From Amborella trichopoda (lineage: Eukaryota; Streptophyta; Magnoliopsida; Amborellales; Amborellaceae): a stretch of DNA of 64,000 bases. Where the stretch lies: positions 2,473,803 through 2,537,802 of the forward strand of contig NW_006500065.1 of NCBI RefSeq assembly GCF_000471905.2, read 5' to 3'. The notes under the pieces are model-generated. The model saw only the letters and a program-made list of their open reading frames with translations, ran no database searches and was not told where the DNA came from. The position numbers and the translations under genes were made by a program. Position 1 is the stretch's first letter, and every line of letters starts with the position of its first letter. This document shows positions 1 to 11,747 of the stretch, piece after piece.

Positions 1-1510
1 ATACGTACCATCATTGTATGCACCACAGGTCCCTCACAAAAGAAAAAATTTTTTACTATACAGTTTCTCTTTCTTACTATTGTTGGGTCATGTTTGGAGA
101 GAGAGAGAGCAAGGTGAGAGAAACTTTTGATCGGTACCCCTAGGCTTGAAGTAGATATTCTCTCTCTTCCTTTTCTTTTCTTCTCTTTCTTCTTCTTCTT
201 CTTTCCCTTCCTCTCTTTCTTCTTCCTCTTATATGTCTGAGTTCCTCGCGGAGGCGATGTGCGGCAGTGGCAGTGCCGTGCATGCCACTCTCGTGGTCTC
301 ACAAGTCGCGCATGGTGATGACAGTGCCATGCGCGAGTCTTCTTTCCCTTCTATTCGTTTGTCTCTCTCTCTCTCTCTCTCTCTCAGTGATGCTTGTAGA
401 CGGCGCTGCTCATCGTTGTCCGCAGACATATCTTCGACGTCTCAGTGAAGAGATCTTCCCCTGTTGCCCGCCCATCGTAGACGGCAATACCTATCGCCAC
501 CTGCTAGAGGCCTCGGCAACACCTATTACCGTCCGCGAGCTTCCCTCACGGACTCGGTGCCCATCGCCATCCGCGAGCTTCCTCCATGCGTTCGATGCTC
601 ATCATCGTCCCTCTTGCATCCCACGCTTTTCACCATGTGCCTCATGAGAACTATCACCATGTGCTTCGCAAATGGCTATTGTCGCACGTTCCATGAGAGG
701 CTATCACCGCCTGCGCAGAGGCATGTGACCTTCTTATGTTACCAACAGCGACGTCTAGCGTAGTCCATAGTCCTCTACTCACCCTCTAGCTGTGATCAAT
801 AGTGTCTAGCGTCGTTCAAGGGCCGAGACACTGCTACTCCATGGTCATGGGTGGCAACGCCTAACACCGTTGGGACCCTATCTTCTCCGCCGTCTCGCTC
901 TCTTTCCTTCTCTTAACTCTTTTCTCTCCTCACTTGATTGAGGTGGACTTAACCTAACATCGCCACATCGGTCTCGATTTCGAGTAGTATTGCCGTCGTG
1001 CTGGTCCTGAGTACCATGCTCGTCTTGCTACCACTCCGAGTCGGTCACTGTCCGGCTACCAAGCTAGTCTCGTCCCTTCATCAAGTTTTCTTCTTTTTTT
1101 CGACCTTTGCTCGAAACTTCCACTTCATCACTCTAACCCCACACATTCTTAGCCAGGAGGATATGCAACTCCCTAAGACAAGGGTGCTTCAACCCACTTA
1201 TCTTGCAAATTAACCATAGTAGTATTGTGCAGAAAAACAAGGAGATTACAGGTCAAGGGAGGCGATTTCGAATTAGCTAAAGTACCTGGGGGGCTTTCCA
1301 ATGTGATCAAAGTGGGCGTCCATGCGAGCCAGCCCGAGTAAGTCTCAAACCTACCTTAAATTACACTCTCATTGGTTGGTATACCTGCCCTTGCTCTTGA
1401 GCAAGGTTCTAAGAGAGTGATCTCAAATCTCGAGTTCACTAGAAACCCGAGATACGTGCCGCCAGATCACCTAGATCCGAAGAGCGAGATCAATGCACCT
1501 AACCAGTTAC
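1..1510 (+). mobile_element. LTR (transcribed part) of the left gypsy derivative
   Basis: Window base 1 corresponds to a point just downstream of the TATA box in the homologous LTR at 9236-11690. From about 1130 to 1510 the sequence also matches the end of the reverse-oriented LTR at 14389-18082, including 'GGTTGGTATACCTG' and 'CACCTAACCAG'. In that other copy a primer-binding site follows directly. Here the equivalent site is degraded ('TTACAAGCTTC'). The segment includes CTT-rich tracts (160-230) and a (CT)n run (362-385). Short forward ORFs between 233 and 1213 are repeat shadows. Confidence 0.7.
362..385. repeat. (CT)12 microsatellite
   Basis: An uninterrupted CT dinucleotide run inside the LTR. 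The corresponding part of the other LTR copies is also pyrimidine-rich. Confidence 0.9.
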
Positions 1511-1567
1511 AAGCTTCTTTTTTTTTATAATAAGAAGAAATGAAAGAAAAATAAAAAGAAGGCATCG

Positions 1568-4500
1568 TCAAAATCGATCAATTGCTTCATTGATCTTCCC
1601 CCTAAATGTTGCAGCTGATAGCTTCGCCCTCTTGATTTCGCACTTCAACTCTGCCACTAGCTCCACCTCATGCTCCATCAAGGCGGTTCCTTCTTCCAAG
1701 GTGTACTCGAGAGCGAAAATATTATCAAGAAGCATTTTATCCTTTTCGTCCCAAGTTGTAGTCTCCTTCTCCAACTTGTCAAGCTTTTGTGTTAGCTGTA
1801 ATATCTTTGCCTTCAGAGTCATCACCTTGTTGTGGTGGGAGATGGCCTCTTTAGTAAGGTTGGATCTCTGGGAGACTATAGCATCCTTTTGCCGCAATGG
1901 GTTACTACAAGTTCGCGGCTGCGCATAAGTGAGGACTCCAAAGGGGGTAAATGCGAGCTCTCCAGCCACTGCATAATTACTTCCTCGCATAAGGCCTTTT
2001 TCTCCACCCTCCTAGCTCATTCACGACGTCATCAAAGTAAAGGACAATCTCTGGTACCCCCCCCTATAAGGGCGACCTGCCTCTACTGTTGGATTGCACC
2101 ATCAAGTTCAGGAAGATGCAGACCCTTTAGCCTCTGCATGCCCAAACGAAGCATGTCCATCATTATGCTGGACATCCCACTCAAGCTAGGCCTAGGCAGT
2201 GTTGCTAAGGCCGCTCTTCACGGCAAAACTCTAAGGGAAGATAGCCATGTGAGTTGCGAGCTCTTCTCTAGGGACTAGGAAGCTTAGGCGCTCATCAATT
2301 GCAGGTTTGAAGGGGGCCATAATCCTCGCTGCTTCCTCACCAGGCCTGTCAGCCTCACCATTAGCATGCTCGGTCCCTCCAAGGCCAGCTTCTTCTCCTT
2401 GCCCCTCATTTTTTGAAGTAATCACAATATGCTCCAAAGCAGCCTCAGCTTCATTAGGACCAACTCTCTCTCCCTTCTCCCTCTCTTCTTGAGCCGCCAT
2501 CTCCACCTCGACGGGTTCGACACCTTCTCTCTTGTCTTCCACAATGGCCATAGGCTCTCTCAAAGGAGCCGCCTCCTCCATAGCCAGGTATGCTGCCTCT
2601 GAGCACTCAAAGTCTGATCCCTGAGGATATCCTGCCTCTGCATCCCCCACAACTACATCACCTGGGAAAGAAATTTTCTGCTGCTCAGGTGGCCCCTCTT
2701 CAGCCCCAAGAGCATCGGCCTCCTTTATGACCACTACTGCTGGCCCTTCTCCCTAGACCGCGGGGTTTTTCCTTCCATGCTCACCCCCTCTGCATCAGTA
2801 GGGGCAGCAGCCTCCTGCGACTCAGGTCCTGCGCCACCACAATTTCTTGGGCGGCTGCCCCAAGGCTTCCATCATTAGCCCCATCGATTGCTATTGGGAT
2901 TGGACCCTCTCTTTCGGTCGTAGAAGATGCCTCCTCGTTGGAAGCAATTTCAATCGATGCAGCTAAATCCGAAGCACCAGCCTCAGCCTCAGAAGAACTG
3001 GAAGAGGGCCCAGGAGACGGAGTGGGTGAATCTTCTAGGGTAGAGGGTGAATCTGAAATGATCAGAGACATGTAGCCCTCTGAAGAATCTGAGGGTGAGG
3101 AACCGTCCACTGGCTCGCAGACCGCTGGGATCTTACGCTCTTTACGTTTTTGGAGCCTTGGTTGCCTTCCTAGCTCGAGCGCGAGGAGCCACTGGGGTAG
3201 CCCGCTTTCTCTTCTTTCCTTTCGCCTGCTCGGGTGCAACAGCCTTAGAGGTGCTCGTTTTGGAGGAATTGGTAGCCAGCTTGCTATGCGGACCTCTCCC
3301 TATGAGTTCGTTCAGGTCTTGGATCGAGCGCGTCTCAAACCTGGGAACCTTGCAACCCTCCTTCCATCAGAAGATCGTAGAGAGATTGTCAAAAATACTC
3401 TCTATCTCATTCTCCATGATGAGAAATCTAGGCATGGACCTATCTCCAGCAATCTGACGCAGCCGCCCAATCTCGTGCCAGTCTTGGGGGAAGCCTAGAG
3501 TGAATATCTCACCTAGGGGAGGAGTCTTCACCATCTTCCACTGCCTTGTATCTTGCTTCTAGCAACTGCTCTCTCCCTTCCAAGGGTGGTCCACATCCCA
3601 ATACCCCTTATTGGTGATCTATCACCAGCATTCGCGGGCTTCTATCGCGCACACTGTTCGGCTAAAATGGGGCAACACATACTTGTTGATCTTGGTGGCC
3701 TCCAAGCATGTGGCCCATGCAGTGCGAATATGCCTTTGGAGCCAAGACTCCCGGCAGGTTCCCAACTGGTCCATCTTCCAGCGAGCAGCCTTGCTATGCT
3801 ACTTCTCGAAGAACACTGAAAACGGGCATCCTTGATCTAGCCCATGCTGCTGGGCGAATCGATGAGGGAAGTATCCCTCAAGCTTACACTATGGATGGTT
3901 CGATAGGCAAGGACTCCATGCCTGACGCTCAGCACAAACATCAGCTCTTTTTGGCTAGTGAAATCACCGTCTAGGTGGTGGCCCAGCTAGTCAACAAATG
4001 CATGCTCTGTAAGGCCTCTGACTGAGAATGCAACCCGAGTCATGTGAAGATGGTCGTTATAATATGTGCATGACCAGGTGTGTGGAAAATTGCCCTCTGC
4101 CGGCAATCTTCAAAAGGAATAGGCACATAATATCTTCCAACGCCCTATTTTTGAGGTAGGTGTCGAGGAAGCAATCTCCAAGCCAGCCATAAACATAATG
4201 GATTGGGAAAGGGGTTTTGAAATCCCCTGGGAAGGCCTCACCATCTACTATGTCATTCCCTCCTTCCTCTCCTTGATACAGTCTCCTCTTAAAATGGCCC
4301 TCAGGCCATAATAGATGCTGCATAGGACTGGCTATGCGAGTGCATACTCTTTTCCCCACGCCATGTCACAAGCCACATAAAACATGCCTGAACGAATGAT
4401 GTCTGCCCCTTCTGACAGAGCGAAAAGTACCAGGTAAGCTGCCAAGAAGATATGCCCATTCTCCTTCCGCAGCTCAAAGGCTGGAAGGGCTTCCTTTAGA

Positions 4501-5318
4501 GGCGCCTTCTTCCTTGGTGCTGAACCAGCTTCATCTGCGCAGTTCCCAAAGAAAAATGCTATCCATTTGGCGAAAGAGGCCTGTCCACTTTTGGGCTCAT
4601 CATATAGTTGCTGGTAGATCTCAAACAGTTCCTAAACTCCAGCTGGTAGGGCTTCTTTCCCTACAATTTCCCCTCCAAAGATGACTGAGTTCGGGGGTAC
4701 AAACTCGTCATACATAGTGCTGAGGAGCGAAAGCCCACCAATGAAGTGCAGGTCCATCAGTGATATTCCTGCTTCCCCATGACCAAGCAGCCATGTATTG
4801 CTGACATGGCTCCACGTTTCTAGTAATACTTTGATAGTGTTTGAGCAACGGTCATAATAGCTCGTCGAGCATTGGATGGCGGCCAGTAGAGAAGCCTGTC
4901 TCAAAATAGCTTTGAAACAGCTCAGCACTTTCGTAGTCCATAAGGATTAACCCTTCAAATACTGGTGCTCCCCTTGCACCCGCAGGCCAGCAGAGGACCA
5001 TTTCATGCTTGGGGTTTTTACCATCCTCTTGCTTAAAGTCAGCAAGTCTCCGCTCAAGGTTATAGTCCGGTGTAATCAATGCAGGAGGCCTACCCCTTTC
5101 TCTACCCTCACATTGCCGCCACTGTCTTCTCTCACCCCAAACAGGACGGGGTCTCTCACAAAGGTGACACTTAAAAGCCACCTTGGTTCACACATAGCCT
5201 CAGTGAGCCAGATTGTTTCACCTCTCACCAAGCTTTCATCGGTGAATTCATCGGTGCCAAGCTCCTCTGCTCGTGGGAGGTTCTTCACATCTAGGATGGC
5301 GCCTGAAGGCTGGGCCAT
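1568..5318 (-). pseudogene. Broken plant mobile domain (PMD) gene of gypsy type
   Basis: Reading from 5318 downwards, the pieces join across frameshifts and stops. The N-terminal part (5318-5076 and 5181-4852) includes 'LCWPAGARGAPVFEGLILMD'. The PMD core (4928-4632) has 'LLETWSHVSNTWLLGHGEA' followed by 'ISLMDLHFIGGLSLL' and 'YDEFVPPNS'. After an in-frame stop it continues with 'SFAKWIAFFFGNC' and 'DMAWGKRVC', then 'FPIHYVYGWLGDCFLDTYL' (4359-4057). An acidic, Ser/Glu-rich linker follows (3239-2231), then a C-terminal coiled coil rich in K, E and L (1990-1568). PMD is the fold of the host proteins MAIN and MAIL1, and it is also common in gypsy elements. The start at 5318 is the first Met in frame with the conserved N-terminal block. 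At least four frame changes or stops make it non-functional. It runs antisense to the flanking LTRs. The exact product role is unknown. Confidence 0.75.
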
Positions 5319-5365
5319 TAAGTTAAGACAAAGTCTTCACTACCGCGTACAAGGTATTAAGGCAG

Positions 5366-5486
5366 GACTATCGTCGTCTCACGGCCAAAGGCATGACTAT
5401 CGCCATCTCATGGCCAAAGATGGGCTATCATCGTCTCACGGCCAAAGATCAGTTATCACCGTCTCACGACCAAGGGGCTATTGCCG
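5366..5486. repeat. 28-29 bp tandem repeat, about 4.3 copies
   Basis: Copies start at 5366, 5395, 5424, 5452 and 5477 and share 'CTATCGTCGTCTCACGGCCA' with small changes. The array lies just upstream of the PMD start, in its presumed 5' leader. Confidence 0.85.
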
Positions 5487-6290
5487 TTTGTTGAAGTAAA
5501 GCAAAAACACTTGTGCTCCATATGTTTGCACACGTCGTACGTGTGGCACACCACATCCCTTGAAATTTGGGCACACCGCCTGACACCCGCGACGTGGCTT
5601 GGCACCGCGCTTACAGAGGGTGATCGTTCACCATCCCACGGCCCTTCACCTCCTCGACCATTATGGCCTCGCAACGCCTCTGGTTCTCATCGACGTTTCC
5701 CCTCTTCGCAGGGAACTCACTCCTACTCATCGGGAAACCTTTCCACTGATGACCGAAGTTAGCGGAAAATAGCCTGGAGTTCCCCAAAATCTCCCCTATG
5801 ACCCTACGGGTTTCCCTTCTCCTTCTTCGCACTTCTGCGGTTCGCCACAACTTGTCGAAATTTCACTATGTTGCCAGTGAGTCCACTGGTGCTCCTCCTT
5901 CTTCTCTCTTGATAACCAGAGGACCGTCAGAACCCTCTGACCCTTCTGCAACCAGCGACAACAGAATTACCGAAAAAGTGCTTGAACTCCAGTAGAGCAC
6001 CACTGCGACTCTTGCAGTTTCACCGAAAAAGTCTCAGTGAAACTCTGATTAGTCCCTATTCCCTGCTCAGAAAGCCTTGGAATTCTCTGAAAACACTCGC
6101 AAGCAAGATGTGAAGGCCCACGACCTGCTCAAAGTTGCTAAAAAACTCATAAAGGCCTATATGTTGTGAGTATTGGCCGGAAAACTCTTGCGGAAAGTCT
6201 CTTGACAGAAGCTCCAGCTCTTTCTCTCTCTAAAAAACTCTCTTCGATTGTACTTTACCCTTCGGTGAAACAGTAAAATGGGGTTTTCCT
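5487..6290 (-). other. Presumed leader of the antisense PMD unit
   Basis: No open frame here looks like a protein. The interval lies between the PMD start (5318) and a TATA box (6291-6300) on the same strand, so it is the natural candidate for a 5' leader. An intron cannot be excluded. It contains many short 'CTCTTG/CTCTGA' runs and a 'GTGGCACACCAC' motif near 5540. Confidence 0.35.
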
Positions 6291-6300
6291 CCCTTTATAC
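6291..6300 (-). promoter_or_regulatory. TATA box facing the PMD pseudogene
   Basis: On the - strand the sequence reads GTATAAAGGG, followed by a C/A-rich stretch and a GA-rich leader. It lies about 970 bp upstream of the PMD start. It is the only strong TATA match I see in the non-LTR part of this element. Promoter function is inferred. Confidence 0.45.
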
Positions 6301-6663
6301 TCAGCAGTGCCACAAAATGCCCCTCACAAATTTGAAATGACACTCCAGTCCTCATTTTCAAACGATAATAAGACCAGACCGGCGCTGGTCATGCCTGAGA
6401 TTGGAAGGGGTTATCATTGTTCTCTTCAAGAGGACCTAACATCGTGCGCATTATTCACCAAGGCCTAACGCCGCGCGCGCTTCATCAGGCCGCTAATGCC
6501 GCATGTGCCATCCAAGACTTAGTGCCATACGCATGCTATGACACTCCCATCTGGACCATCATTCTGCCTCCTCATGAATTTCATTTTTGCACCATGGTCT
6601 CACTCTTCAGGGAGTCGAGTCTCCAGTGACGACTCTTCACCTTACCACACACAACGATCCGTG

Positions 6664-7020
6664 CTGCATGACCTTAAACTGCATAACCATGGTCTAGACG
6701 CATGACCCTAGACTGCATGGTCCAAACTATATGACCCTAAACTGTAATGGAGGTCTAGTTACACGGCCTTAAACTGCACGGTCCTCGTTGCATGACTCCA
6801 AACTGTATAACCATGGTTCAACTATATGACCTCAAACTATAGCGCACGTCCTGGGCGCATGATGTTAAAAGGCTTAGCACCATGGTCCAAAGTACATGAC
6901 CTTAAACTGTAGTGAAGGTCTAGTTACACGACCTTAAACTGCATGGTCCTAGCTACATGACTCTAAAATTCATAGCCATGGTCTGAGCTACAGTCCTTAA
7001 AACTGTAACGCACGGTGTGA
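6664..7020. repeat. Ordered minisatellite array 1 (29-36 bp units)
   Basis: About eleven units, each built on 'GCATGACCTTAAACTGCA'. Successive units differ in length (about 34, 29, 32, 29, 34, 33, 37 bp), and that order recurs in array 2 at 7442-7682. The units therefore form a higher-order repeat, not a simple tandem array. Confidence 0.85.
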
Positions 7021-7034
7021 CAAATAGCCCATAT

Positions 7035-7440
7035 GCATGACGTTAACTGTGAAATGGATCACCTCTTCGCCAGGTGTACTTCATCAACATCCCTCAATGG
7101 AGATAGGTGTATCCAAAAGAAAAAGGGGGTCATGCTTACCCCTTCAATCCGCACCAACATCCTTAGTAGGAGTCACATCCTATTGTGACCCACTGTCCCT
7201 AAGGAGTGAGGGTCATTCTTATCATTTCAACCCTTAGTGGAGTTGTATCTGTGCTATGGCCTGTCATTCTCAGCAGAGTTACATGTCACACTTTCCCTCT
7301 TAATCCCCAGTGAAGTGTGCTTCTCCATCTAAACCTCTTATCGATTTTACCCATTTTTATCCTCAGGGAGTCAGATTGATATCCACAGACCTATCCCCCA
7401 TGCAACTTCACCTACATAGTGACCCACACAATGGTCTGTG
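7035..7440. other. Spacer between arrays 1 and 2
   Basis: Carries loosely repeated phrases such as 'CCTTAGTGGAGT' and 'CCCCAGTGAAGTG' every 60-70 bp. These suggest an older tandem array that has mostly decayed. No gene seen. Confidence 0.4.
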
Positions 7441-7441
7441 C

Positions 7442-7682
7442 TGCATGACCTTAAACTACATAGCCATGGTCTAAACGCACGACCCTAAACTGCATCGTCC
7501 AAACTATATGACCTTAAACTGTAGCGGAGGTCTAGTTGCACGACCGTAAACTGCATGGTCCTAGTTGCATGACTTTAAACTGCATAACTACTGTCCAAGC
7601 TAGATGACCTTAAACCATAGTGCACATCCTGACCGAATGACGTTAAACTGCTTTGCCCAGGTCCGGGAGGCACGACCTTAAG
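7442..7682. repeat. Ordered minisatellite array 2
   Basis: Seven to eight 'GCATGACCTTAAACT' units in the same order as array 1. For example, the unit ending 'CATAGCCATGGTC' is followed by the one ending 'CATCGTCC', then by one ending 'GCGGAGGTC'. Confidence 0.85.
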
Positions 7683-7689
7683 CTCACCC

Positions 7690-8027
7690 CCACATACGCG
7701 CACACCCCGTTTACGTTCATTTTCACACACGCCTTCCCTAACCGACCCATTCGTGTGCGCGCACCACCTTCATTGCTTCCCCAGTGAATCCATTCACCTC
7801 ATTACCATCATCCATCATTCCTCAGTGAGTTTCACCCAGGCTCACAAAATGGTGAACCATTCCACCATCCAGACTCAACGTAAGCTAGTGGGTCACCACT
7901 TTTCAGTCACCATTCCTACATCATCCATCTTTCATAGGTAGCCTCCTGCCATCTCCTCAAAGTGAGTTAAAAACCACCACCATACTCACTTCATGGCCTC
8001 CACAGACTGCCATTCATCACCACTACG
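7690..8027. other. Spacer between arrays 2 and 3
   Basis: C-rich, with repeated 'CACCATTCC/TCACCATCC' phrases and no credible coding sequence. The short forward ORF at 7753-7941 follows this repeat. Confidence 0.4.
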
Positions 8028-8117
8028 GTCCAACTGTATGACCCTAAACTATAGTACATGTCCTGGCCGCATGACATTAAAAGGCTTCGCACAGGTTCCA
8101 AAGGCATGACCTTAAAC
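8028..8117. repeat. Minisatellite array 3 (partial)
   Basis: Two and a half units corresponding to the sixth and seventh unit types of arrays 1 and 2. The type is recognised by 'CCTGGCCGCATGACATTAAA' followed by 'AGGCTTCGC'. Confidence 0.8.
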
Positions 8118-8421
8118 ACGCCTTCACAAAAAAAAAAGAGAGAAACATAACGAGTATGGTGAATACCTGGACAAGGGAACACCGTGAGTAAAATGACAAA
8201 CGGGCATGGTCATGAAACCATGAGTAAAAGAGTTCCGAAAGGTCATGGGTAAAAAAGCCCCGAATAAAAGGAAGTTGGTGAAAATCATCTTTACAGAGCC
8301 ACTTTCCCAATCCAGGTGAAAACCTCAAAAGGATATGCTTGGACCAACAAAAAGCAGGTTGACACAGCACCACAGTCTCAGTCGGCACCCAATTGCCAAA
8401 CAAGACATAACTCTTGCTTCA

Positions 8422-8975
8422 GAGGTCCACACAAAATCCTCAACTACCAGTATCCAATCACAACACAAAATGGCTCACCTGGGAGTGAGAGCCTCATAAG
8501 ATCTCTTGCACTTCACCTCCAAAAACAAGAAGAGTCCTTGAGGGTGAGGACGATGACCAAAAGATCTCTCCAAAATGCTAAAGACCCCTACGAAGGCAAG
8601 AAACTGACAAAGCCAGGACCCAACCTACTAGAGACTTCAGGGCGATGCCTCAACATGAGATCGCCTCGCCAAAAACCTTCCTTAGCCGACAGGCCCAAAC
8701 CTTCAAGACAGGTCAATAAAAATCCCCCGACTGGACCCGACAAGATGGGGCCCATGAGGCTGCCTCATTAAAATCCCCCTAGTCGACAAGCTTAAACCTT
8801 CGGGACAGACCAACAAAAAGCCCTCTACTAGACCCCAATAGATGAGACCCACAGAATTACCCTGATCATCAAAATCAAACCTGGTGTAGCAGCAAACAAT
8901 GTCGGCCAAAGGTTCATAGCACTTGGCCACCAGATAGGCTCGATTCGGACAAACGAGGTCCACACAAAATCCTCA
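8422..8975. repeat. Direct repeat pair flanking a 97-bp tandem repeat
   Basis: A 21-bp phrase beginning 'GAGGTCCACACAAAATCCTC' occurs at 8422 and again at 8955. Each is followed within about 130 bp by 'TTGAGGGTGAGGAC'. Between them, 8687-8783 is repeated at 8784-8858 (period 97, second copy incomplete), sharing 'AAACCTTC(A/G)(A/G)GACAG'. No coding function is visible in the overlapping ORFs. Confidence 0.75.
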
Positions 8976-9235
8976 GCTACAACAATCACAAATAGTCCCT
9001 TGAGGGTGAGGACTTCGACAGATCCCTCAAAAGTCTCTTCTCCCCCTAAAGTCTCCATGGATGGACCAACACATTGCATCCAAACATTTGAGCACCCTAG
9101 TTACAACATTGCGTGGATCTCCTCGGTGTTCACGTAGTTCTGTATCTAGGAAGAAAAAAGAAATAAAGACAAAGGAATTTTTCCCAATCATTTTCCTTCT
9201 CACTTCTCTCAAAGCGCAACATTCGGTAGGGCATG

Positions 9236-11690
9236 CTGTTGGAAGATATTTTTCATCATCATAGGTCCCCGATGTGGAATAAAAGGGAGAAGCCGGCCAA
9301 TAAAACCTAACATGCAGTGGAAATTTCAGCAGTCTCAGAATGGCCTCAGAACTAGTCGAGACCTTTAAAAAGACTTCTAAAAGTCTCCTGTCATGTTTTG
9401 TCGCATTCTGACATTTCTAAAGTAGTGCAGACTAAGGAATAGTTTTGGCAGAATCAACCTTTAGCACCCTGAAACAAACACTATAACTAGAACTATATTT
9501 TCAGTACGTCAAATTGTTGTGGGACCACAGCCATTAGATCCGCCATGGTTGAAAACCCTCAAGGGTTAACTCTCAGCTTAAACAGACATTCCAAGAAGAC
9601 GTTATAGGCAAAATACTGAAAAGGGGTAGGTCGCACAGTATTCCCATGCGGTCACCCTGCAATTAAACTCCATTACAGGGGTAGTCATGAATAGTGACTT
9701 TTGACACTCATATCACACCCTTCTCGAGTCAGATCACACTCAAATTTTGTGAGCGTGTTCGTCTCATCAAGATGAGCGTTTCGATATGTAGCACACCTCG
9801 TGACGATACCCGAGCACAAAGAAACACTAGAGAGAAGTTGTTGATTCATGAAGAAAGTTGTAGGAAAATCAACAGCATCGTGCCTCGCTCTAGTGGCCAA
9901 ATCACGGCACTCGTAAACTCGATCGACGTGAAACTAGTTGCATCGCGTGAGTAGTGTCAATGGCTATCATTGGTCTAAAACCCATACATGATGAACTGTC
10001 AGATTCCTCACACAAAGCCAATAAAGTGACGACAAATTCAAGCATTGAAATTTAGATTCGTTCAAAGTTGAAAAATCCTCGTCCAAACGCGAAATCGAGC
10101 TATGGTTGTTGTCACGCAATCGTGACGGCATGCTCAGTGTGATCCATCAAAGAAATCACAGAAAAACATCAAGAAACGAGCACACTATCGATGCGAAGTT
10201 TCAAGATTCATCCAAATTTCAAGTCGCATGATCGTGGCTTAAAAACACAATCCATGGCTCGAAGTTGGTATCAAATTGATTGCCAGCCCTACAAGAAAAC
10301 AATCATCTTTTGATCAAACGGGCACCAGAGTAACCTTGGATCATCCATGAAAGATCACGCACGCTCTAAGGCAGCAACAGAGAGAGTTTTGGAATTTTTG
10401 TAATTGTTAGGAAGGGGCAAATCAATCATTTTACACCCTATTTTCCTATTTATTTAATTCAGTTAAATCTTAATTTTCAGCAATTAAGTTTAATTTTGAT
10501 CAATCCACCCATGATTGGGCACAACTCTATATATACCACGTACTACCGTTGTACTCAGACCCTTCGCCAAAGAGAATTTGTGCTTAATAAAATTCCCATT
10601 CCTTCTTATTGTTGGGTCACGTTTAGAGAGAGAGAAGAAGGAGAGAGAAACTTTTGGATCGATACCCCTAGGCTCAAGGTAAATATTCCTCTCTCTTCTT
10701 TTCTTCTCTTCTTCTCCTTCTTCTTCTCTCTCTGCTTCTCTTTCTTCTTCTTCTTCTCCGTCTGAGCTTCTCTCAGAGGCCATGCATGGCAGTGGCAGTG
10801 TCGTGCACGCCTCTTTCTTTCTTCACAGGTCGTGCATGGCGATGGCGGCACCATGTGCAAGTTGCTTTCTATTCCTTTTCATTCATCTCTGCCTCTCCTC
10901 GAGAAGCACAGACAACGATGCCTATTGCCACCCGCAAGGGTCTTCCCATGTTGCACACCTATCACAGATGGCAATTCCTATCGCCGCTTGTGAAGGGACG
11001 TGGCAAAACCTATCACCGTCTGCGACCTTCCTTCATGCGCTTGGTGCCTATCGCCGTCCGCAAGCCTCTTTCACGTGCTCGGTGCCCATCGCTGTCTGCA
11101 GGTTTCTCCTGCGTCTCATGACCATCGTAGTGTGCCTCAGAAGGAACTATCGTCGCGTGCTTCACAAATGGTTATCGTTGCATGCTTCACAAGAGGTTAT
11201 CACCGCCCACGAAGGGGTGTGCTGCCTTCTGGTGTTGCTAATGCGGATGTCTAATGCCACCTGTAGTCCATTGCTCACCCTTCAGCCGGGAGCTGTAGTG
11301 TCTAGCGCCGTCCAAGAGCCATGACACTGCTACTCCACAGTTGTGAATGGCGATGCCTAAATGCCGTTGGGACCCCGTTTCTTCACCGTCTCGTGCTTCC
11401 TCCTTATTCTCTTCTCACTTGATTGAGGATAGACTCGGCCTAGCATTGCCATAGTGGTCTGGCTATCGAGCAGTATTGCTATCGTGCTAGTCCTGAGTAC
11501 CATGCCCGTCTTGCTACCACTTCGAGTCGGTCATTATACTAGCCCACCTATCATGCTAGTCTCATCCCCTTACCAATATCTCTTCTCTTTTCTACCTTCA
11601 TTCGAACCTTCCACTTCATCACCCTCACTTATGAATGTGCATTGCCCTAAGAGGTGGGTCCTTTGGGTAGACTTTATTCTTATGCCTGGT
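9236..11690 (+). mobile_element. Right LTR of the gypsy derivative, 3' end missing
   Basis: Probably starts at the TG of 'TGTTGGAAGATATTTT'. From there it is homologous to the reverse complement of 18082 downwards; both copies share 'GGAATAAAAG' followed by 'GAGAAGCCGG'. It carries a TATA box at 10527-10536 (CTATATATAC), then GA repeats and CTT-rich tracts. Homology to the other LTRs stops near 11690, where the gag-bearing element begins. The short ORFs at 9685-9954 belong to a segment that also occurs inverted at 17300-17590. Confidence 0.7.
10527..10536 (+). promoter_or_regulatory. LTR TATA box
   Basis: CTATATATAC lies about 90 bp before the conserved 'TTGTTGGGTCA' block, where LTR transcription would start. 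The oppositely oriented LTR has a TATA-like TTTATAAATA at the matching place (16747-16756, - strand). Confidence 0.55.
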
Positions 11691-11747
11691 CCAACAATTA
11701 TCTCGATTAAGGTTTGTAGGTGTGGGTACCCGGTTGTATGATTGTTG

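Larger units (their letters stand above)
1..11690 (+). mobile_element. Long-LTR gypsy derivative carrying an antisense PMD gene
   Basis: The segments at 1-1510 and 9236-11690 are homologous and in the same orientation. Matches include the 'TTGTTGGGTCA' block followed by GA repeats, the 'CCCCTAGGCT' block, and the 'GTCTTGCTACCACT' block. I read them as the two LTRs of one element, with the window starting inside the left one. The 7.7 kb between them holds no recognisable gag, protease, RT, RNase H or integrase, but does hold a PMD pseudogene on the opposite strand and several minisatellites. This fits a large non-autonomous LTR derivative. The right LTR has lost roughly its last 400 bp at the junction near 11690. 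Pairing the two LTRs into one element is inference; the LTRs are clearly diverged, so the element is old. Confidence 0.55.

Noticed and set aside
6664..8117. CRISPR-like repeat array
   Set aside because: Units abut without unique spacers, the genome is plant-like, and unit lengths vary: a minisatellite.
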